This document shows, piece after piece, positions 1-11,161 of a stretch of 64,000 nt of DNA. The stretch is from Fonsecaea monophora. Its lineage: Eukaryota > Ascomycota > Eurotiomycetes > Chaetothyriales > Herpotrichiellaceae. Within the stretch, counting starts at the first letter, position 1. Every line of letters begins with the position of its first letter. A program made the translations under genes and the position numbers. The notes under the pieces were generated by a model, which saw only the letters and a list, made by a program, of their open reading frames with translations, was not told where the DNA came from and searched no databases. Where the stretch lies: NCBI RefSeq assembly GCF_001642475.1, contig NW_019173938.1:372001-436000 (forward strand), given 5' to 3'.

Positions 1-808
1 GTGACGGATTGGGCGATCCTGGTCTGATAACCATGTCTCTGGCGCATCAGGAGACCATGAGGCGGACCGATGATGGAAAGATTCTGAAGACCCGTCAACT
101 TGCTGAGCACTTCTGCAGTCCTCGTGGGGCTTGTCTCTGAGAACCCGCTAAATTGGAAAGTGTGTAGTTCTTGAATGGATCCAAGGCAGCAAATATGGCA
201 TTGCTCAATGTCGAGCTTCATCACATGTAGCTTGAGGTAGTGTTCTGCAACCCAGGTCAGGACTTGGGTCATGACGATACTCGAGGGTGTATTCCTGCCA
301 GAGTCTAAGGGCCGCAGAAGTGCCAAATGCGTCACACCAGGAATGTTCTCCAATGCAGATGTGATGCGATGGATTTCTTGGAGATATGGATGCTGAGAAG
401 CTTGACCAGCGACCCAAGGTGTTACAGCCTGGGGTCCAATTTCCTCAAGCCTAAGTCTCAGATTGGTGATACTTTGCTGCACCCTTTTCGGCCATTTGTT
501 TGTGAATTTGACAAGATCATTTTGACATTCGCACACGAGTGGCCTGCGAAAGAAAGAAAGTCTGGCTTCACTATACACTTGCTTGTTCACACATAGCAGG
601 TTTAAGTGGTCCTGACACTTGAAGGCGAGCATTAGGTCGTAGATGTATTCGCGGACTTCGAGGGGGATCTGTAAAAGATAGCTCGGAGTGGCTGCGCCGT
701 ACGCGTCCGTTGTTTTCTTCGCTACCTGTCGATGGTGAGCCCATTTCTCGAAGAGTGAGACATGTTGCTTACCTCGTTTGTCTCTGGCAACAAATTGACC
801 CGCTGCAT
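1..808 (-). CDS. F-box-like/leucine-rich protein, 5' part (runs off left edge)
   Basis: The proposed model is complement(<1..725, 773..808). A 12-codon first exon starts at ATG 808, ends before a GTAAGC donor, and joins in phase 0 at the acceptor before 725. From there the frame is open to base 1, so the 3' end is missing. Near the N-terminus the product reads LLQIPLEVREYIYDLML, then LLCVNKQVYSEA. This is the pattern of fungal F-box-like proteins (LPxEIRxxIYxxxL followed by LLxVCRQIxxEA). Further on are leucine-rich stretches such as LSKLTGLQNLSI. Such proteins are often substrate adaptors of SCF ubiquitin ligases or of unknown role; that role is inference. The start is uncertain, because an acceptor-like CGCAG with an in-frame continuation lies about 100 bp further upstream. 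Confidence 0.68.
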
Positions 809-3613
809 CTTCTGCAAAGGACTACTTGGTTGTATTTCAGCTGGCTGCCACCGAGCACCCGAGGAACTGCTGCCAATTTCTTGTAGCACCTGCGACGGAA
901 GTAGCCTGTTGCACTAGCTTCTTTGTGTAGAGGAAGTACAGTGATATAGGTCCGGCGGGATAGGTCCGGCGGGATTTGCGAGGTGATACTTGGTGAAGAT
1001 CGGAGAGGCTTTGCATTTGCTAGGCTGACGATATTTGGTTCAAGCATTCTCGATCCATCATAGGATGATGCTGTCCACATGAAGATTCGGCCGGGGCGAC
1101 GGCTTCAATATTCAGCAACATATTGCTAAATTCGCTGCGCTTTGGCCAGCAAGGCAGTATAGCATCTCATAGAAACCGTGAAAGGCCGAAAAAGTGTTGC
1201 CGGATCGCGTGTATTCGAACAAGAAGTGTTGTAGCTGTCTATTTTGGAGTATGTACGAGAATCCCATGCACGCTTAGCATATCGCAGTGGTAAAGGTCGG
1301 GGTTTGGTGGTGATGCGAATAAACCTAAAGATCTGAGACAGTAGGGACAACAGCTAGTGGGAGAATGTGAACAAAGGGTGGCTGCCACATGATCCTCTGG
1401 ATGTTGGGCTCCCTGGTTGTTATTGCAAAATGACAGCGGGCACTAAACTGCGGAATGACAAGGAACAATACCAAACGCCACGCCGAGCAGGGCGCAGATG
1501 TCGAAACCAGCTCAGAACAGACCAGGAGAAAGAGGCAACAGAAAAGACCGGAAGAGATGCTACTTCCCGAGCTCTTCAATCGAGGATATGAAGTATGAGC
1601 ATGGAGCACCTCACCGCAAGTACTCAATACTTTTGATAATGGTAGTATCGACATCTGACACGGATCTTGGATCTCCACCTCTCGGAGATCATCGAGATTG
1701 TGCGATTTCTAGCTCCATGCAGCCCTATTGATGCATTCCTGGATCCCAGCTAGCTCTCTGGGATGACTTGTGTCAATGAATAGACCGTCCGAAAGCACGT
1801 ACACGGTAGCAAGCTGATCCACGTGAGCCATAGGAACGGCGTTAGATTCGGCGAAATCCTCCAGTCCTAAGCTTGCGCACAACATCTCAACATCGTATCC
1901 GAGTTGACAGGAGGGGGTTCGCATCGAGCAGTTCGGTTGTTTTCTGGTTGGTCATTGGATCAACCACCTGTGGAAACGAGAGCCGAACCGGCGAGCCAGG
2001 ATGTCAACTAGTTTGCCGTGTCGTTAGTCTCTGCAGAGATCGTTTGGTACTGGTACAGCAGGGTAGAGCTGGCGTGATGGTGTGAGGACCTCTCAACAGG
2101 ATTGCGAGGAATCCCCAACCACGCGCCGGGTCTGGCAGATGTGTGTGGACCCGGGACAGATGGCGCATGGATGAAGGAAGCATGATTATATCTGATCGGA
2201 GATCGCAACGAGGTCGCTAATCTCGACAAAGGTCAAGAAGATGGAGGATGGAAGGAACAGAGGCCCGTCGCTCCAACCGAGACTGGCAAAAGAACCTCTG
2301 GTTACTGGCTTCTGAGATCGGCTCGGGCCTCTTTGCTTATCCATGTCTCCCATAGTGTTTCAATATTTTCTCCCTCCTCCTGTTTTGTCCAATGAAAAGG
2401 CCGACCTTGGGAACCCACTGAAAAGGCGCAGCATGCAGCAAGCCCAAAGGAGTCGTATGTATTACCGATTGATTCAGCTTGCCAGGCATACTTGTGGTCA
2501 ACAGGTCCGGGTCCGCTCTCGAGTCAAATATGGTAATGTTGAACGCGTGAGATGCATGGAAAAGGAAACGTAGGCTCGACAAGCGAGCGTAGGTAGACGG
2601 TGAGGGGGATGTGCAGACAAGATGGTCTGCTTTGGTGGCATGATGGAGCCCAGATGAGAAACATGAGGTGAATCGCTTGCGGTCCAGACTCCAACACTTG
2701 ACAAAAGCCCCGTCCACTTATTCCGTCACAGAAACAGCCTTGTTGACATCTCAAAGGGATATCAGACCACCTCTTCAGGGCTCTTCTTTGCATCCAGACC
2801 GCATCGACATCTCAACTTGCCATGTGGCCGCCACATCTCTTAAGCGACATGGTACATACAGGTGCCAGAGGACGACCCAAGCAGTTGGATCCCCTCGACC
2901 ATTTTTGGATAGCCTGGACGACGGTGTCCTACCACCACCACCACTGAAACATACGTCAAATACTCCACAATGGGCATATGGGACTTGACGATTGGATGGA
3001 GGATAAGCTGAGCTGGACGGGGCTGGACTTTTGTCGCCTAGTCCCCGTCTCAACTGGTGGTAGACCGAATCTGAGAATTCCGCCTCGATACAAAAGGGGG
3101 AATGACAGACCAAAACCGGCAGCAGGACAGCAGGTCTAGGGTCATACCGCAGGTACTTGTCATTCATCGCCTGGGCAAAGTCTGGCAGATGGGCCTGGAC
3201 CGGTTGCGCACCTGGTCCCAGGGCCATCAACAAAACTCTTCGATGACCACGAGATACATTCAGTTTCCGAGACGATACTTATGTAGATTGTGCTGTCTGT
3301 TCCCCACCGACCGCCGACCAACGAGTCCAAGCATGGCGGAATTGCTAAGGTGTCTGAACAGCACTAGAAATCCAAAAGCTGGAGGCTTCAGCTTGCGAAG
3401 CCAGGAGAAGCCGTGTCAATACAATGGCCATTATTTTGCCCAACTCATAAACTATGTGAAACTGGACCTTCAATATCCCCCTCGGCCCTGTCACGGCCGA
3501 CCCGATGCACCATGGGACCCGGATTCCACCTGACACGAACAAGACGCTGGCGCTAATACATATATTCAGAAACGCTTTTTGGGCTTGAAAACAGTGCCCC
3601 ACTCCAGGTTCCA
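809..3613. other. Gene-poor interval, 2.8 kb
   Basis: Only short overlapping ORFs on both strands occur here, with no recognisable domain and no convincing splice-linked series. The most protein-like piece is a minus-strand ORF at 1709-1924, which I cannot link to other exons. The interval holds the upstream region of the F-box-like gene and the 3' flank of the PDH E1-beta gene. Confidence 0.5.
946..973. repeat. 14-bp perfect tandem duplication
   Basis: The unit ATAGGTCCGGCGGG occurs twice head to tail (946-959 and 960-973), upstream of the F-box-like gene. It probably arose by local slippage or duplication. No function is claimed. Confidence 0.9.
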
Positions 3614-4936
3614 TTACACCTTGAGTAGCTTCGCTGCGTAGTTTGTGATGGTGTCGACCTGAGGGAAGCTCATCTCTTCCAATTTCTGCGCATACGGTGT
3701 GGGCACTTCCGCTCCAGTAACACGAACTGGGGGCGCCTGGAGGTAGTCGAATCCGTATTCGACCGCTAGGGCAAGGATCTCTGCGCCAACTCCAAAGGCA
3801 GGGAAGCCGGATTCAACTGCCATGAGAACACCCGTTTTCTTGACAGACTTGATGATGGCCCCCACATCCATGGGCTTGATTGAACGCAGGTTAATGACCT
3901 CAGCTTCGACACCATAGTTCTTTTTCAGCTGTTCTGCAGCGTCCAGCGACAGGCCCACGCATCTGGAAAGGGTCACGATGGTCAAGTCCTTGCCTGGCCG
4001 TTCAATCTTCGCCTTGCCGAAGGGAAGAACGAAGTCGCTCTTTTGAGCCTCTGCGCTCATTGGGAAAGCCTGACCGTATAGCAATCTGCTCCTGTCAGCA
4101 TTTTCTTCTCTTCTTGCTTCCGCTGCCAAACTCACTCGTTCTCTAGAACAACCACAGGGTTCGGGTCTCGGATGGCGGCTTTCAACAGTCCCTTTGCGTC
4201 CTCGGCGCTCCATGGGGCGACAACTTTCAATCCAGGGATGCTTCCGTACCATGCTGAGTAGTCTTGCGAATGTTGAGCAGCAACTCCGGCAGCGAAACCA
4301 TTAGGGCCTCGGAAAACAATCGGACAGGGTTGGATGCCACCCGACATGTAATGGGTTTTTGCTGCAGAGTTAATGATCTGATCAATTGCCTGCATGGCGA
4401 AATTGAATGTCATGAACTCGCACACAGGGTGTAGACCAGCCAAAGCTGCACCCACAGCTAGACCGCAGAAGCCTGATTCTGTGATAGGTGTGTCGATGAC
4501 TCGTTTAGGGCCGAAGCGATCGAGAAGTCCTTTGGTGACCTATAAGATGGTTAGCATCGAAGAGATACAGTGCGACAGAGACCCTCAAATGCAAGCATCT
4601 CTGCTGCAGACCTCCAGTGGCCCTTACTTTGTATGCACCTGAAAATCACTGGTCAGCATTGGAATCTGGTACCTGAATGACATAGATCTCACCATTATAT
4701 TGAGCCACTTCCTCTCCTAAAATGAACACCTTTTCATCTTGCTCAAGCTCCTCTGCTAGTGCCTCATTGAGCGCATCTCGGACTGTGAACGTCTGCTGTG
4801 ACCCTGATGCATATCCTCGGATAGCAGGAAGGGATCTAGGTGCGACTCTGCGAAAGGAAGGACGTATTGAGGAGGAAAGGGCAGATCGCTGTGAAAGCAG
4901 CCGCGAGGCGTTCGTGAAAAGTCTGGACACAGACAT
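3614..4936 (-). CDS. pdb1: Pyruvate dehydrogenase E1 component, beta subunit (mitochondrial)
   Basis: The model is complement(join(3614..4085, 4136..4539, 4628..4638, 4693..4936)), 376 aa, the usual size for Pdb1. The enzyme forms the alpha2beta2 E1 heterotetramer of the mitochondrial pyruvate dehydrogenase complex, which decarboxylates pyruvate with thiamine diphosphate. The first 40 residues are Arg/Ser-rich without acidic residues, as in a mitochondrial presequence. The transketolase-like core follows: TVRDALNEALAEEL, then ITESGFCGLAVGAALAGL, EFMTFNFAMQAIDQI, and the C-terminal domain with RSIKPMD and VESGF. Exon 2 is only 11 nt (GTGCATACAAA) and is needed to write the conserved NGAYKVTKGL. 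All four exons join in phase. The gene is divergent from the phosphoesterase at 5479. Confidence 0.95.
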
Positions 4937-5478
4937 GGTGGGCCGTAGAGAGGCGAGGTCGACTTGAGCGACGTGCTTGTGTCCCGTTCAGAAAAGAGTG
5001 GCTTGAAGTGAACAAAGGCCAAAGAAAAAGTTGTTGGAAGTTGAAAACCGACTGACTGCAATACGGAGCTCGGGATTGATTGGGGTTCCCAACACGGAAG
5101 CTGCGATCACCGAAGGCAAGGGGGCACTTGCCAGCCAGCTAGGTAAGGCTTAGCTCAGATCCCAAATCCTTGGCATGTTTGGAGTGGTTGTGACCAAGGC
5201 TGAGGGAATTGTTGTCATGGCCATGCCGATAACCTCCTAGTCATCCTGCCATCCCATTGCCACCCCAAGACTTGTACTCGTAAAGCAATTGTCAGTGATT
5301 GAACCACCCGTCAATTTGTGCTACCTCATACCACATACCACGGTCTCATTGAACCATCGTATCGTTCCACCCTCGCGAGAGACCCAGTATCATCCAGACC
5401 AACCGCCGGCGGCCAGTGACTTTTCGTTGGAAGTTTTGGGTATTGAAAGGTTTAGTCCTTGTGGTCGATGTCTCCAGA
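4937..5478. promoter_or_regulatory. Divergent intergenic region pdb1 / phosphoesterase
   Basis: This 542 bp interval separates the two start codons and must carry both promoters. I see no clear TATA element or coding potential. Confidence 0.5.
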
Positions 5479-7404
5479 ATGTTTACCTACTTCGCGGTGA
5501 CTTTGGCACTTCTGGTAGAGTCCTCTCTCTCAAAGCAGCCATCAGCCCCTGAGGCGTTTGCCTCTCCTCTCAGGGATCTGCAGTTTGGGCAGCTCAACTT
5601 CCTGCACACAACGGACACCCATGGCTGGTAGGCTACCGTCTCTTAGCACCGAATTGTGTACAAAAAGAGCCAAGGCTCATACAGTGGTGTTGATAGCATA
5701 AGCTAACTGCTTCTCCTTAGGCATGCCGGCCACTTACTGGAACCGTCTTTTTCCGCGGACTGGGGCGATTATGTCGATTTCGCGGCACGGTTGAGGGAGA
5801 AGCTGGATGTGGAAGGCCTTGACTTATTGATCGTCGATACGGGAGATCGCATCGAGGGCAATGGCCTCTATGACGCATCAGAGCCCAAAGGCCTCTTCAC
5901 TTTCGACATCTTTCGCGCGCAGCACATGGATATCATCTGCTCCGGCAACCACGAACTCTACCAGAAGAATTCGTCCGAAAATGAATATCTCATCACTGCC
6001 CCGGCGTATTCTGACAGCTATCTTGCTTCTAACCTGGACATCATTGATCCAAATACGGAGGAACTAGTCCCCCTTGCGCAAAGGTACAAGAAATTCACTA
6101 CCAAGAATCAAGGCATTCGTATCGTGAGCTTCGGCTTTCTCTACAATTTCGATCGAAACTACAATAACACGGTCGTCCAGCGAGTCGAGCAGACCGTTCA
6201 AGAGCCCTGGTTCCAAGAGGCCATTCGTGATCGGGACGTTGACTTGTTTGTTGTCATTGGTCACGCTGCTATACGGTCCGAGGAATTTGAGATCATCTAC
6301 AAGGCTATCCGTTCAGTCCAGTGGGACATCCCTATCCAGTTTTTTGGCGGCCACTACCATATCCGGGACTATCGCAAGTTTGACAGCAAGTCTTACGGCC
6401 TTGCGAGTGGCCGCTTCATGGAGACTATTGGCTTCCAGTCGATCGACGGCCTCTCCACGAACAGCAGCCGCTCTACCACTGAGAATCCCACCTTCTTCAG
6501 GAGATACATCGACAACAATCTTTACTCATTATACCACCATTCAGGCCACAATAAATCCACATTTCATTCCGAGAGGGGGCGAAACATTACAGAAGCAATC
6601 GGCGAAGCTCGTCAAGCGCTAGATCTAGATCAAACATTTGGCTGTGCTCCCAAAGATCTGTGGATGAGCCGCGCGCCTTATCCAAGCAACGATAGCATCT
6701 TCTCGTGGCTGGAGCATGAAGTCTTTCCTGGCGTTGTCAGCGATGTCAGGCGAGACGATCGGCCGCGCCTCGTCATATCTAACACAGGAGCAATTCGATT
6801 TGACATCTTCAAGGGAGCTTTTACAAAGGATTCAACTTATATCATCTGTCCGTTCACCAGCGGATTCCACTATATCAAAGACGTGCCATACAGCAAAGCC
6901 AAACATCTCATCAACATGCTGAACCGCGGAGGTCCAATCTTTGAGAGTGTCGACCCATTCTTCGCCATGTGGAAATTGGCTCCACCCGAACAAATCAGTG
7001 TCAAAGAAGACATCGTCCTCTCTTCCGGCAACAGGTACCATCCTTCACAGATGTTGCTCTCGGACGATGATGGCGACAGTTTAACTCCAGGCTACACCAC
7101 GCATGACGACTTGGGCGACGATGGTGACGACACAATTCACACCCCGATATCCTTCTACCAAGTCCCTAACTGCATCCAATCAACCATCAACCCGCAGCCA
7201 GACACAATCAACCTCGACACGGACGAGGACGTCGTCGTGGATGTTGTCTTCAACGAATTCATCGAGCCGTGGATCATCTTGGCCTTCCGGTTCTTGGGCC
7301 TCGAGTACTCGGACGATGATGTGGACCAGTACATGCCTGGAGAGAATCTGACGACCTTGATCGCCAAGTGGGTTGCCGAGAACTGGAAGGTCCACTGTAA
7401 ATAA
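5479..7404 (+). CDS. Secreted calcineurin-like phosphoesterase (5'-nucleotidase family)
   Basis: The model is join(5479..5627, 5721..7404), 610 aa. The start MFTYFAVTLALLVESS is a hydrophobic signal peptide, so the protein should enter the secretory pathway. Metallophosphatase motifs follow in order: HTTDTHGWHAGH (metal site I, spanning the intron), VDTGDRIEGNG, GNHE, GHAAIR and GGHYHIRD. The C-terminal half matches the 5'-nucleotidase C-terminal type of domain, with SNTGAIRFDIFKG as its substrate-pocket segment. The nearest relatives I know are yeast YHR202W-like proteins; the substrate (nucleotide or other phosphoester) cannot be read from the sequence. The C-terminal third contains acidic runs. 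The exon 1/2 junction completes TGG from TG plus G. Confidence 0.85.
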
Positions 7405-7981
7405 ACCACTGGTGTCGAAGCATGAGCGCCTACGTTTCTTTATACGAGGTGAAGGTCGGAACCGCGCGAGCCAGAAGACCAAAAAGGGCTCTCTCCCAAG
7501 GCCCCATGCGCCAGACCACATTCACATGGATATCTCATACCGTCCCCGCGCCCACCTTGGACCTGGAGTATCATGGTCGACACATCGGAACAAGCGACTT
7601 TGAATTCTTCATTGTCTTCGAATCATTCCAACAGAGGAACAGACGAAAAGACATGGCACCCATATACGTTTCTATCCGCCCACATTGCTCAAGCCTCGCA
7701 TGTTCCCCCCCGGTCGACACACGGAAAATGTGACCACATGCCTTGCCTGGAGGTCTAGCTGGGAAACAGGAGTCGAATTTTCCTAGTAGACTCCATTGGC
7801 GCGCCATCGACGCAACCACAAGCCATGTACGAACAGCACATTTCCATATGTGATGGTTGCAACATGTGCCAGTATATATATAATAGATCCATTTCATGTC
7901 CAGCTTCGTCATGAACCAGGCTAGCTACACAAACGCTGAGTGAGCAGCCAGGCAGTGAGCAGTGGTGTCGTGGTCCGATTT
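7405..7981. other. Convergent intergenic region
   Basis: This interval lies between the 3' ends of the phosphoesterase and GNAT-like genes and contains only short overlapping ORFs. Confidence 0.6.
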
Positions 7982-8770
7982 TCAACTCAAGTGTTCATCC
8001 CAGATCATGGCCCATGTCATCACGCCTTTGCCACCCTCTGTCGGCCAGCCCTTCTCGTTGACCCTCCCCTTCCCAATGACCACCTCCTCGCACACTCTGA
8101 ACCCCAGACTCTCATATTCCTTCATGGCGCTCTCGCTGGCCGTCTCCAGCCAGACCGGCACCCCCTCGTCCCTTGCCCTTTTCAGGAAATAGTCCATACA
8201 GGCCTTGAAGGCCTCGTTGCTCTTGTCGGGTGGGGCATCGGGATCCCTCGCAATCATAGCCAGGTGATAGAACGGGCGGGTCTCAAAGTCCGTATCCTTG
8301 TTGAAGTCGGCCGGGTATGGGTCCTCGGAAGGAGCACCCGAGGACTGCGAGGGCGCTGCGGGCTGGTCGTAGCTGTGCTCCCCCTGGTCAGGGATGGAGA
8401 GATATTTGGCCTTCAATCTGCGAGCCGTGCTCCGCCACTCTTGCAGTATGGGACCTGGATTCCGGCGGGCCTGCGAAGGGGGGATGCCGCAGAAATCGGG
8501 GGGTTCGAAGAGGGCGGCCGCCGTGAAATCGCCCGACTCGATGAGGACAACATTGGATTTGGCGGCCGCCGTGATACCCAGCGTAAAATGCTTGGTGAGA
8601 CGTTCCGGGGTCATCACCTGAGAGACGTCTGCCGAGGGGCTGGTGTTGTCAATCTCGGTGATGAAGGCGGTGGTGAGGGGAGTGGTTAGGTAGGAGCGGG
8701 AGAGCAGAGAGATGAAGCTGTCGAGCCATTTCTGGTCCGGAGACGCCGTGGTCTTCACTTCTGCGGACAT
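7982..8770 (-). CDS. GNAT-fold acetyltransferase-like protein
   Basis: This is a single-exon gene of 262 aa. The C-terminal segment (about residues 163-262) has the GNAT order. A strand FYHLAMIARDP is followed by a helix, then PVWLETASESAMKEYESLGF (motif B) and a final strand. Fungal proteins of this shape are usually annotated as N-acetyltransferases of unknown substrate. The acetyl-CoA pyrophosphate loop normally reads (Q/R)xxGxG/A. Here it is replaced by DPDAPPDKSNEA (about residues 176-187), so catalysis is doubtful. Residues 130-160 form a low-complexity Ser/Pro/Asp linker. The gene is divergent from the AYR1-like reductase. Confidence 0.75.
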   Translation of the reverse strand: MSAEVKTTASPDQKWLDSFISLLSRSYLTTPLTTAFITEIDNTSPSADVSQVMTPERLTKHFTLGITAAAKSNVVLIESGDFTAAALFEPPDFCGIPPSQARRNPGPILQEWRSTARRLKAKYLSIPDQGEHSYDQPAAPSQSSGAPSEDPYPADFNKDTDFETRPFYHLAMIARDPDAPPDKSNEAFKACMDYFLKRARDEGVPVWLETASESAMKEYESLGFRVCEEVVIGKGRVNEKGWPTEGGKGVMTWAMIWDEHLS

Positions 8771-9525
8771 GATCGGTCTAGCGGTGCGAGGATTGGGTTG
8801 TGGTGCTTCTAAGAGAGGTACGAGTACTAGAGAAGTTGCTCAGCCTGAGGCAGATCAATGAGTTGTTTACAAGACCACCAGAGTGGACTGGTAGAACCCC
8901 GTTTCTAGACAGCAGAGAATCTAGACGACAGTCAGTCGAAGGAGTAAGCAAATCGCTTCTTCCGTTTTCTCAGAGTGTCTTTGAGCAATATTCAGAAGCA
9001 GAGGGGCTGAAGGAGAATGGAAGAAGGGTGGCCGTGCTTATGGGCTTGCAGTTGGAACTGCGGACGAGCACATGGAGGGGTGGAAATTGAACGAGTCCCC
9101 GAAGCCGCCAGACCAGATGCTGTCACTTAAGGAATAACTTGGTGCTTGTCCCTGTAGATCTCTATCTTTGGGGCCTTGCTCTCCGTACGCTACCACTGGC
9201 TACTTGCCTACTGTAGGTAGCTACCTAATAGCAAGATGCTCAGAAGCTTGGTGAGGAGGGCCGGCCACCGTGCCGCCGCCGCCATACAGAGCAGCGCGGT
9301 CACTAGCCCCCACAGATGCGGGGCAATGACGAAGGGGGGAAGAGACAAGGATGATGGCTCGAGGAACACAATTGATCAATCAATCAATCAATCCTCTTTC
9401 CAAGTGACTAGGTGAGCTGGGCTGGACAATTGGACTGCTGCCGCCGAACTTCCACTTCCTCCCACAGCTCTAGCTTCTCGTCAATAAGAATACAGGTTCT
9501 GCCAATCCAAGGCCGGGTCGCGGTC
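8771..9525. promoter_or_regulatory. Divergent intergenic region GNAT-like / AYR1-like
   Basis: This 755 bp interval holds both promoters. It includes an ATCA microsatellite (9375-9393) and several TAGGTAG/CTACCTA-like steps around 9215-9228. No coding potential was recognised. Confidence 0.5.
9375..9393. repeat. (ATCA)n microsatellite
   Basis: Just under five ATCA units lie in tandem about 130 bp upstream of the AYR1-like start codon. Confidence 0.85.
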
Positions 9526-10498
9526 ATGGCCACCACCGACCACCGCAAGTCAGTCCTCATCACTGGCTGCAGTCCTGGCGGCATCGGCCACGCTCTTGCT
9601 CTGGCCTTCCACACTCGAGGACTCCGAGTCTTCGCCACGGCTCGAACCACTGGCCAAATCATCGACCTGTCGGAGAAAGGCATTGAGACTTTACCGTTGG
9701 TGGTCGACGACGACTCCTCCATACTCTCCTGCTTCAAAAGTGTCGAAGAATTGACCGATGGCCGTGGTCTTGACTACCTCGGTGAGCCCTGATCTGGTGA
9801 CCCTTGTTTGGCTACAAAAACAAAAACAAAAAAACTCCTTGAACTGATATCGTCCGTGCACAGTCAACAATGCCGGGATCTCGTACGTGATGCCCGCTCT
9901 GGACGTCAAGATCGACGAGGTCAAAAGAATCTTCGACGTCAATGTCTTCGCCATCATGCGCATGTGCCAGGTCTTCTCGCCGCTGCTCATTAAAGCCCAC
10001 GGGACGATCGTCATGGTCGGCAGCTTGGCCGGGGTCATCCCCTACGTCTTTGGCGGTGTGTACAACGCCTCGAAAGCCGCACTGCACGCCTACGCCAACA
10101 CGTTGCGCGTCGAGCTCGCCCCGTTCGACGTCAAGGTCATCACCGTCGTCACGGGCGGTGTCAAGTCTCGCATCAACTCTCACGTCAAGCGCGTCTTGCC
10201 CGAGGACAGCCTGTACGCCCCTCTCGAGGACAACTACATCAGACGCCAAGGCCATTCGCAGGAGGGCGCCATGCCCGCTGCAGCATATGCCGAGAGTGTC
10301 GTCAAGCAGGTCCTCCCGGGCGCCGGGCCGTGGCCCTGGAGTTGGCTGTTGGGGGACGCCAGGAGGAACTGGATCTGGGAGGGCAACAAAAGCTGGCTGG
10401 TGTACTTTGTCTCCGGCGGCTACACCTGGACTACCGTCTTTGATCGGTACATGAACTGGCTGTTCCAACTGCACAAGCTGAAACGGAAGGAGGTTTGA
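9526..10498 (+). CDS. Short-chain dehydrogenase, AYR1-like (1-acyl-DHAP reductase)
   Basis: The model is join(9526..9781, 9864..10498), 296 aa. Classical SDR features are visible: the NADP(H) site TGCSPGGIG (residues 13-21), NNAG (87-90, its first codon just after the intron), Ser139, and the catalytic pair Tyr152/Lys156 in YNASK. The opening VLITGCSPGGIGHALALAF is typical of the Ayr1 group. Those enzymes reduce 1-acyl-dihydroxyacetone phosphate to lysophosphatidate on lipid droplets and ER. The C-terminus WLFQLHKLKRKEV is basic and amphipathic, in keeping with membrane association. Exact substrate is inferred. A 237-codon antisense ORF over this gene is a codon-bias shadow. Confidence 0.85.
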
Positions 10499-11161
10499 AT
10501 GCCCCAAAGCTCGATTTGAGCCCATGTCCTCACAGCGTGAACTCGACTCAATTCGTCCCGACCTACAAAGCTCGTCGCTTTACTCTCCACAAATAACTCC
10601 CAGTCTCGACGAGACCGTACAGGTGCGTCGACACCAAAGGCCCTCTCCATACACCTGGAAACCCGGAGCCGCTTGCGGATTGTGTACGAGTACTTCTCGA
10701 AGCCGCAGGAAAAAAACAATACAGGCCTGCTATGAGATGCAACAAAGGTGGTACTTGATACCGCCTTCAGACGAGGGAGATAGCTCGTCGAAGCGGGTCA
10801 GGTCACCACACCACACATGTATGTTGCTTCACTCGTAAGGAGATTTAACGTGCTATACCTCGTAGAACTGCTACTTCTGTGAGAGCAACGAATTACGGTC
10901 ATGGATGCTATACTCTCGCTGTACGGATGAGAAAGAGTACTCTTTCGCGATTCTGCTCGGACGATATATCTGCATATTTGTGTACATATGTACAGTAACC
11001 CTCTATATTGTTGTACACTATTGTTTCGCGCTTCTCTTTTTACAAACAGCCATAGCCATGGTCCAGTTCACTTTTTGTACAATGTGCTTGAATATACACT
11101 TGGAAAAGAGGGACGACTCTTTCTAGCATCGCGAAATTCATGTCCCTCGCCGGATCAGGGG
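10499..11161. other. Convergent intergenic region
   Basis: This interval lies between the 3' ends of the reductase and helicase genes. It is AT-rich around 10960-11100 and has no recognisable gene. Confidence 0.6.

Noticed and set aside
2668..3533. Overlapping ORFs of 106-152 codons in the left gene-poor interval
   Set aside because: Conflicting strands, no family resemblance, no splice-linked continuation.
9812..10525. 237-codon antisense ORF over the AYR1-like gene
   Set aside because: It mirrors the GC-biased third positions of the SDR, whose motifs and splice junction are clear.
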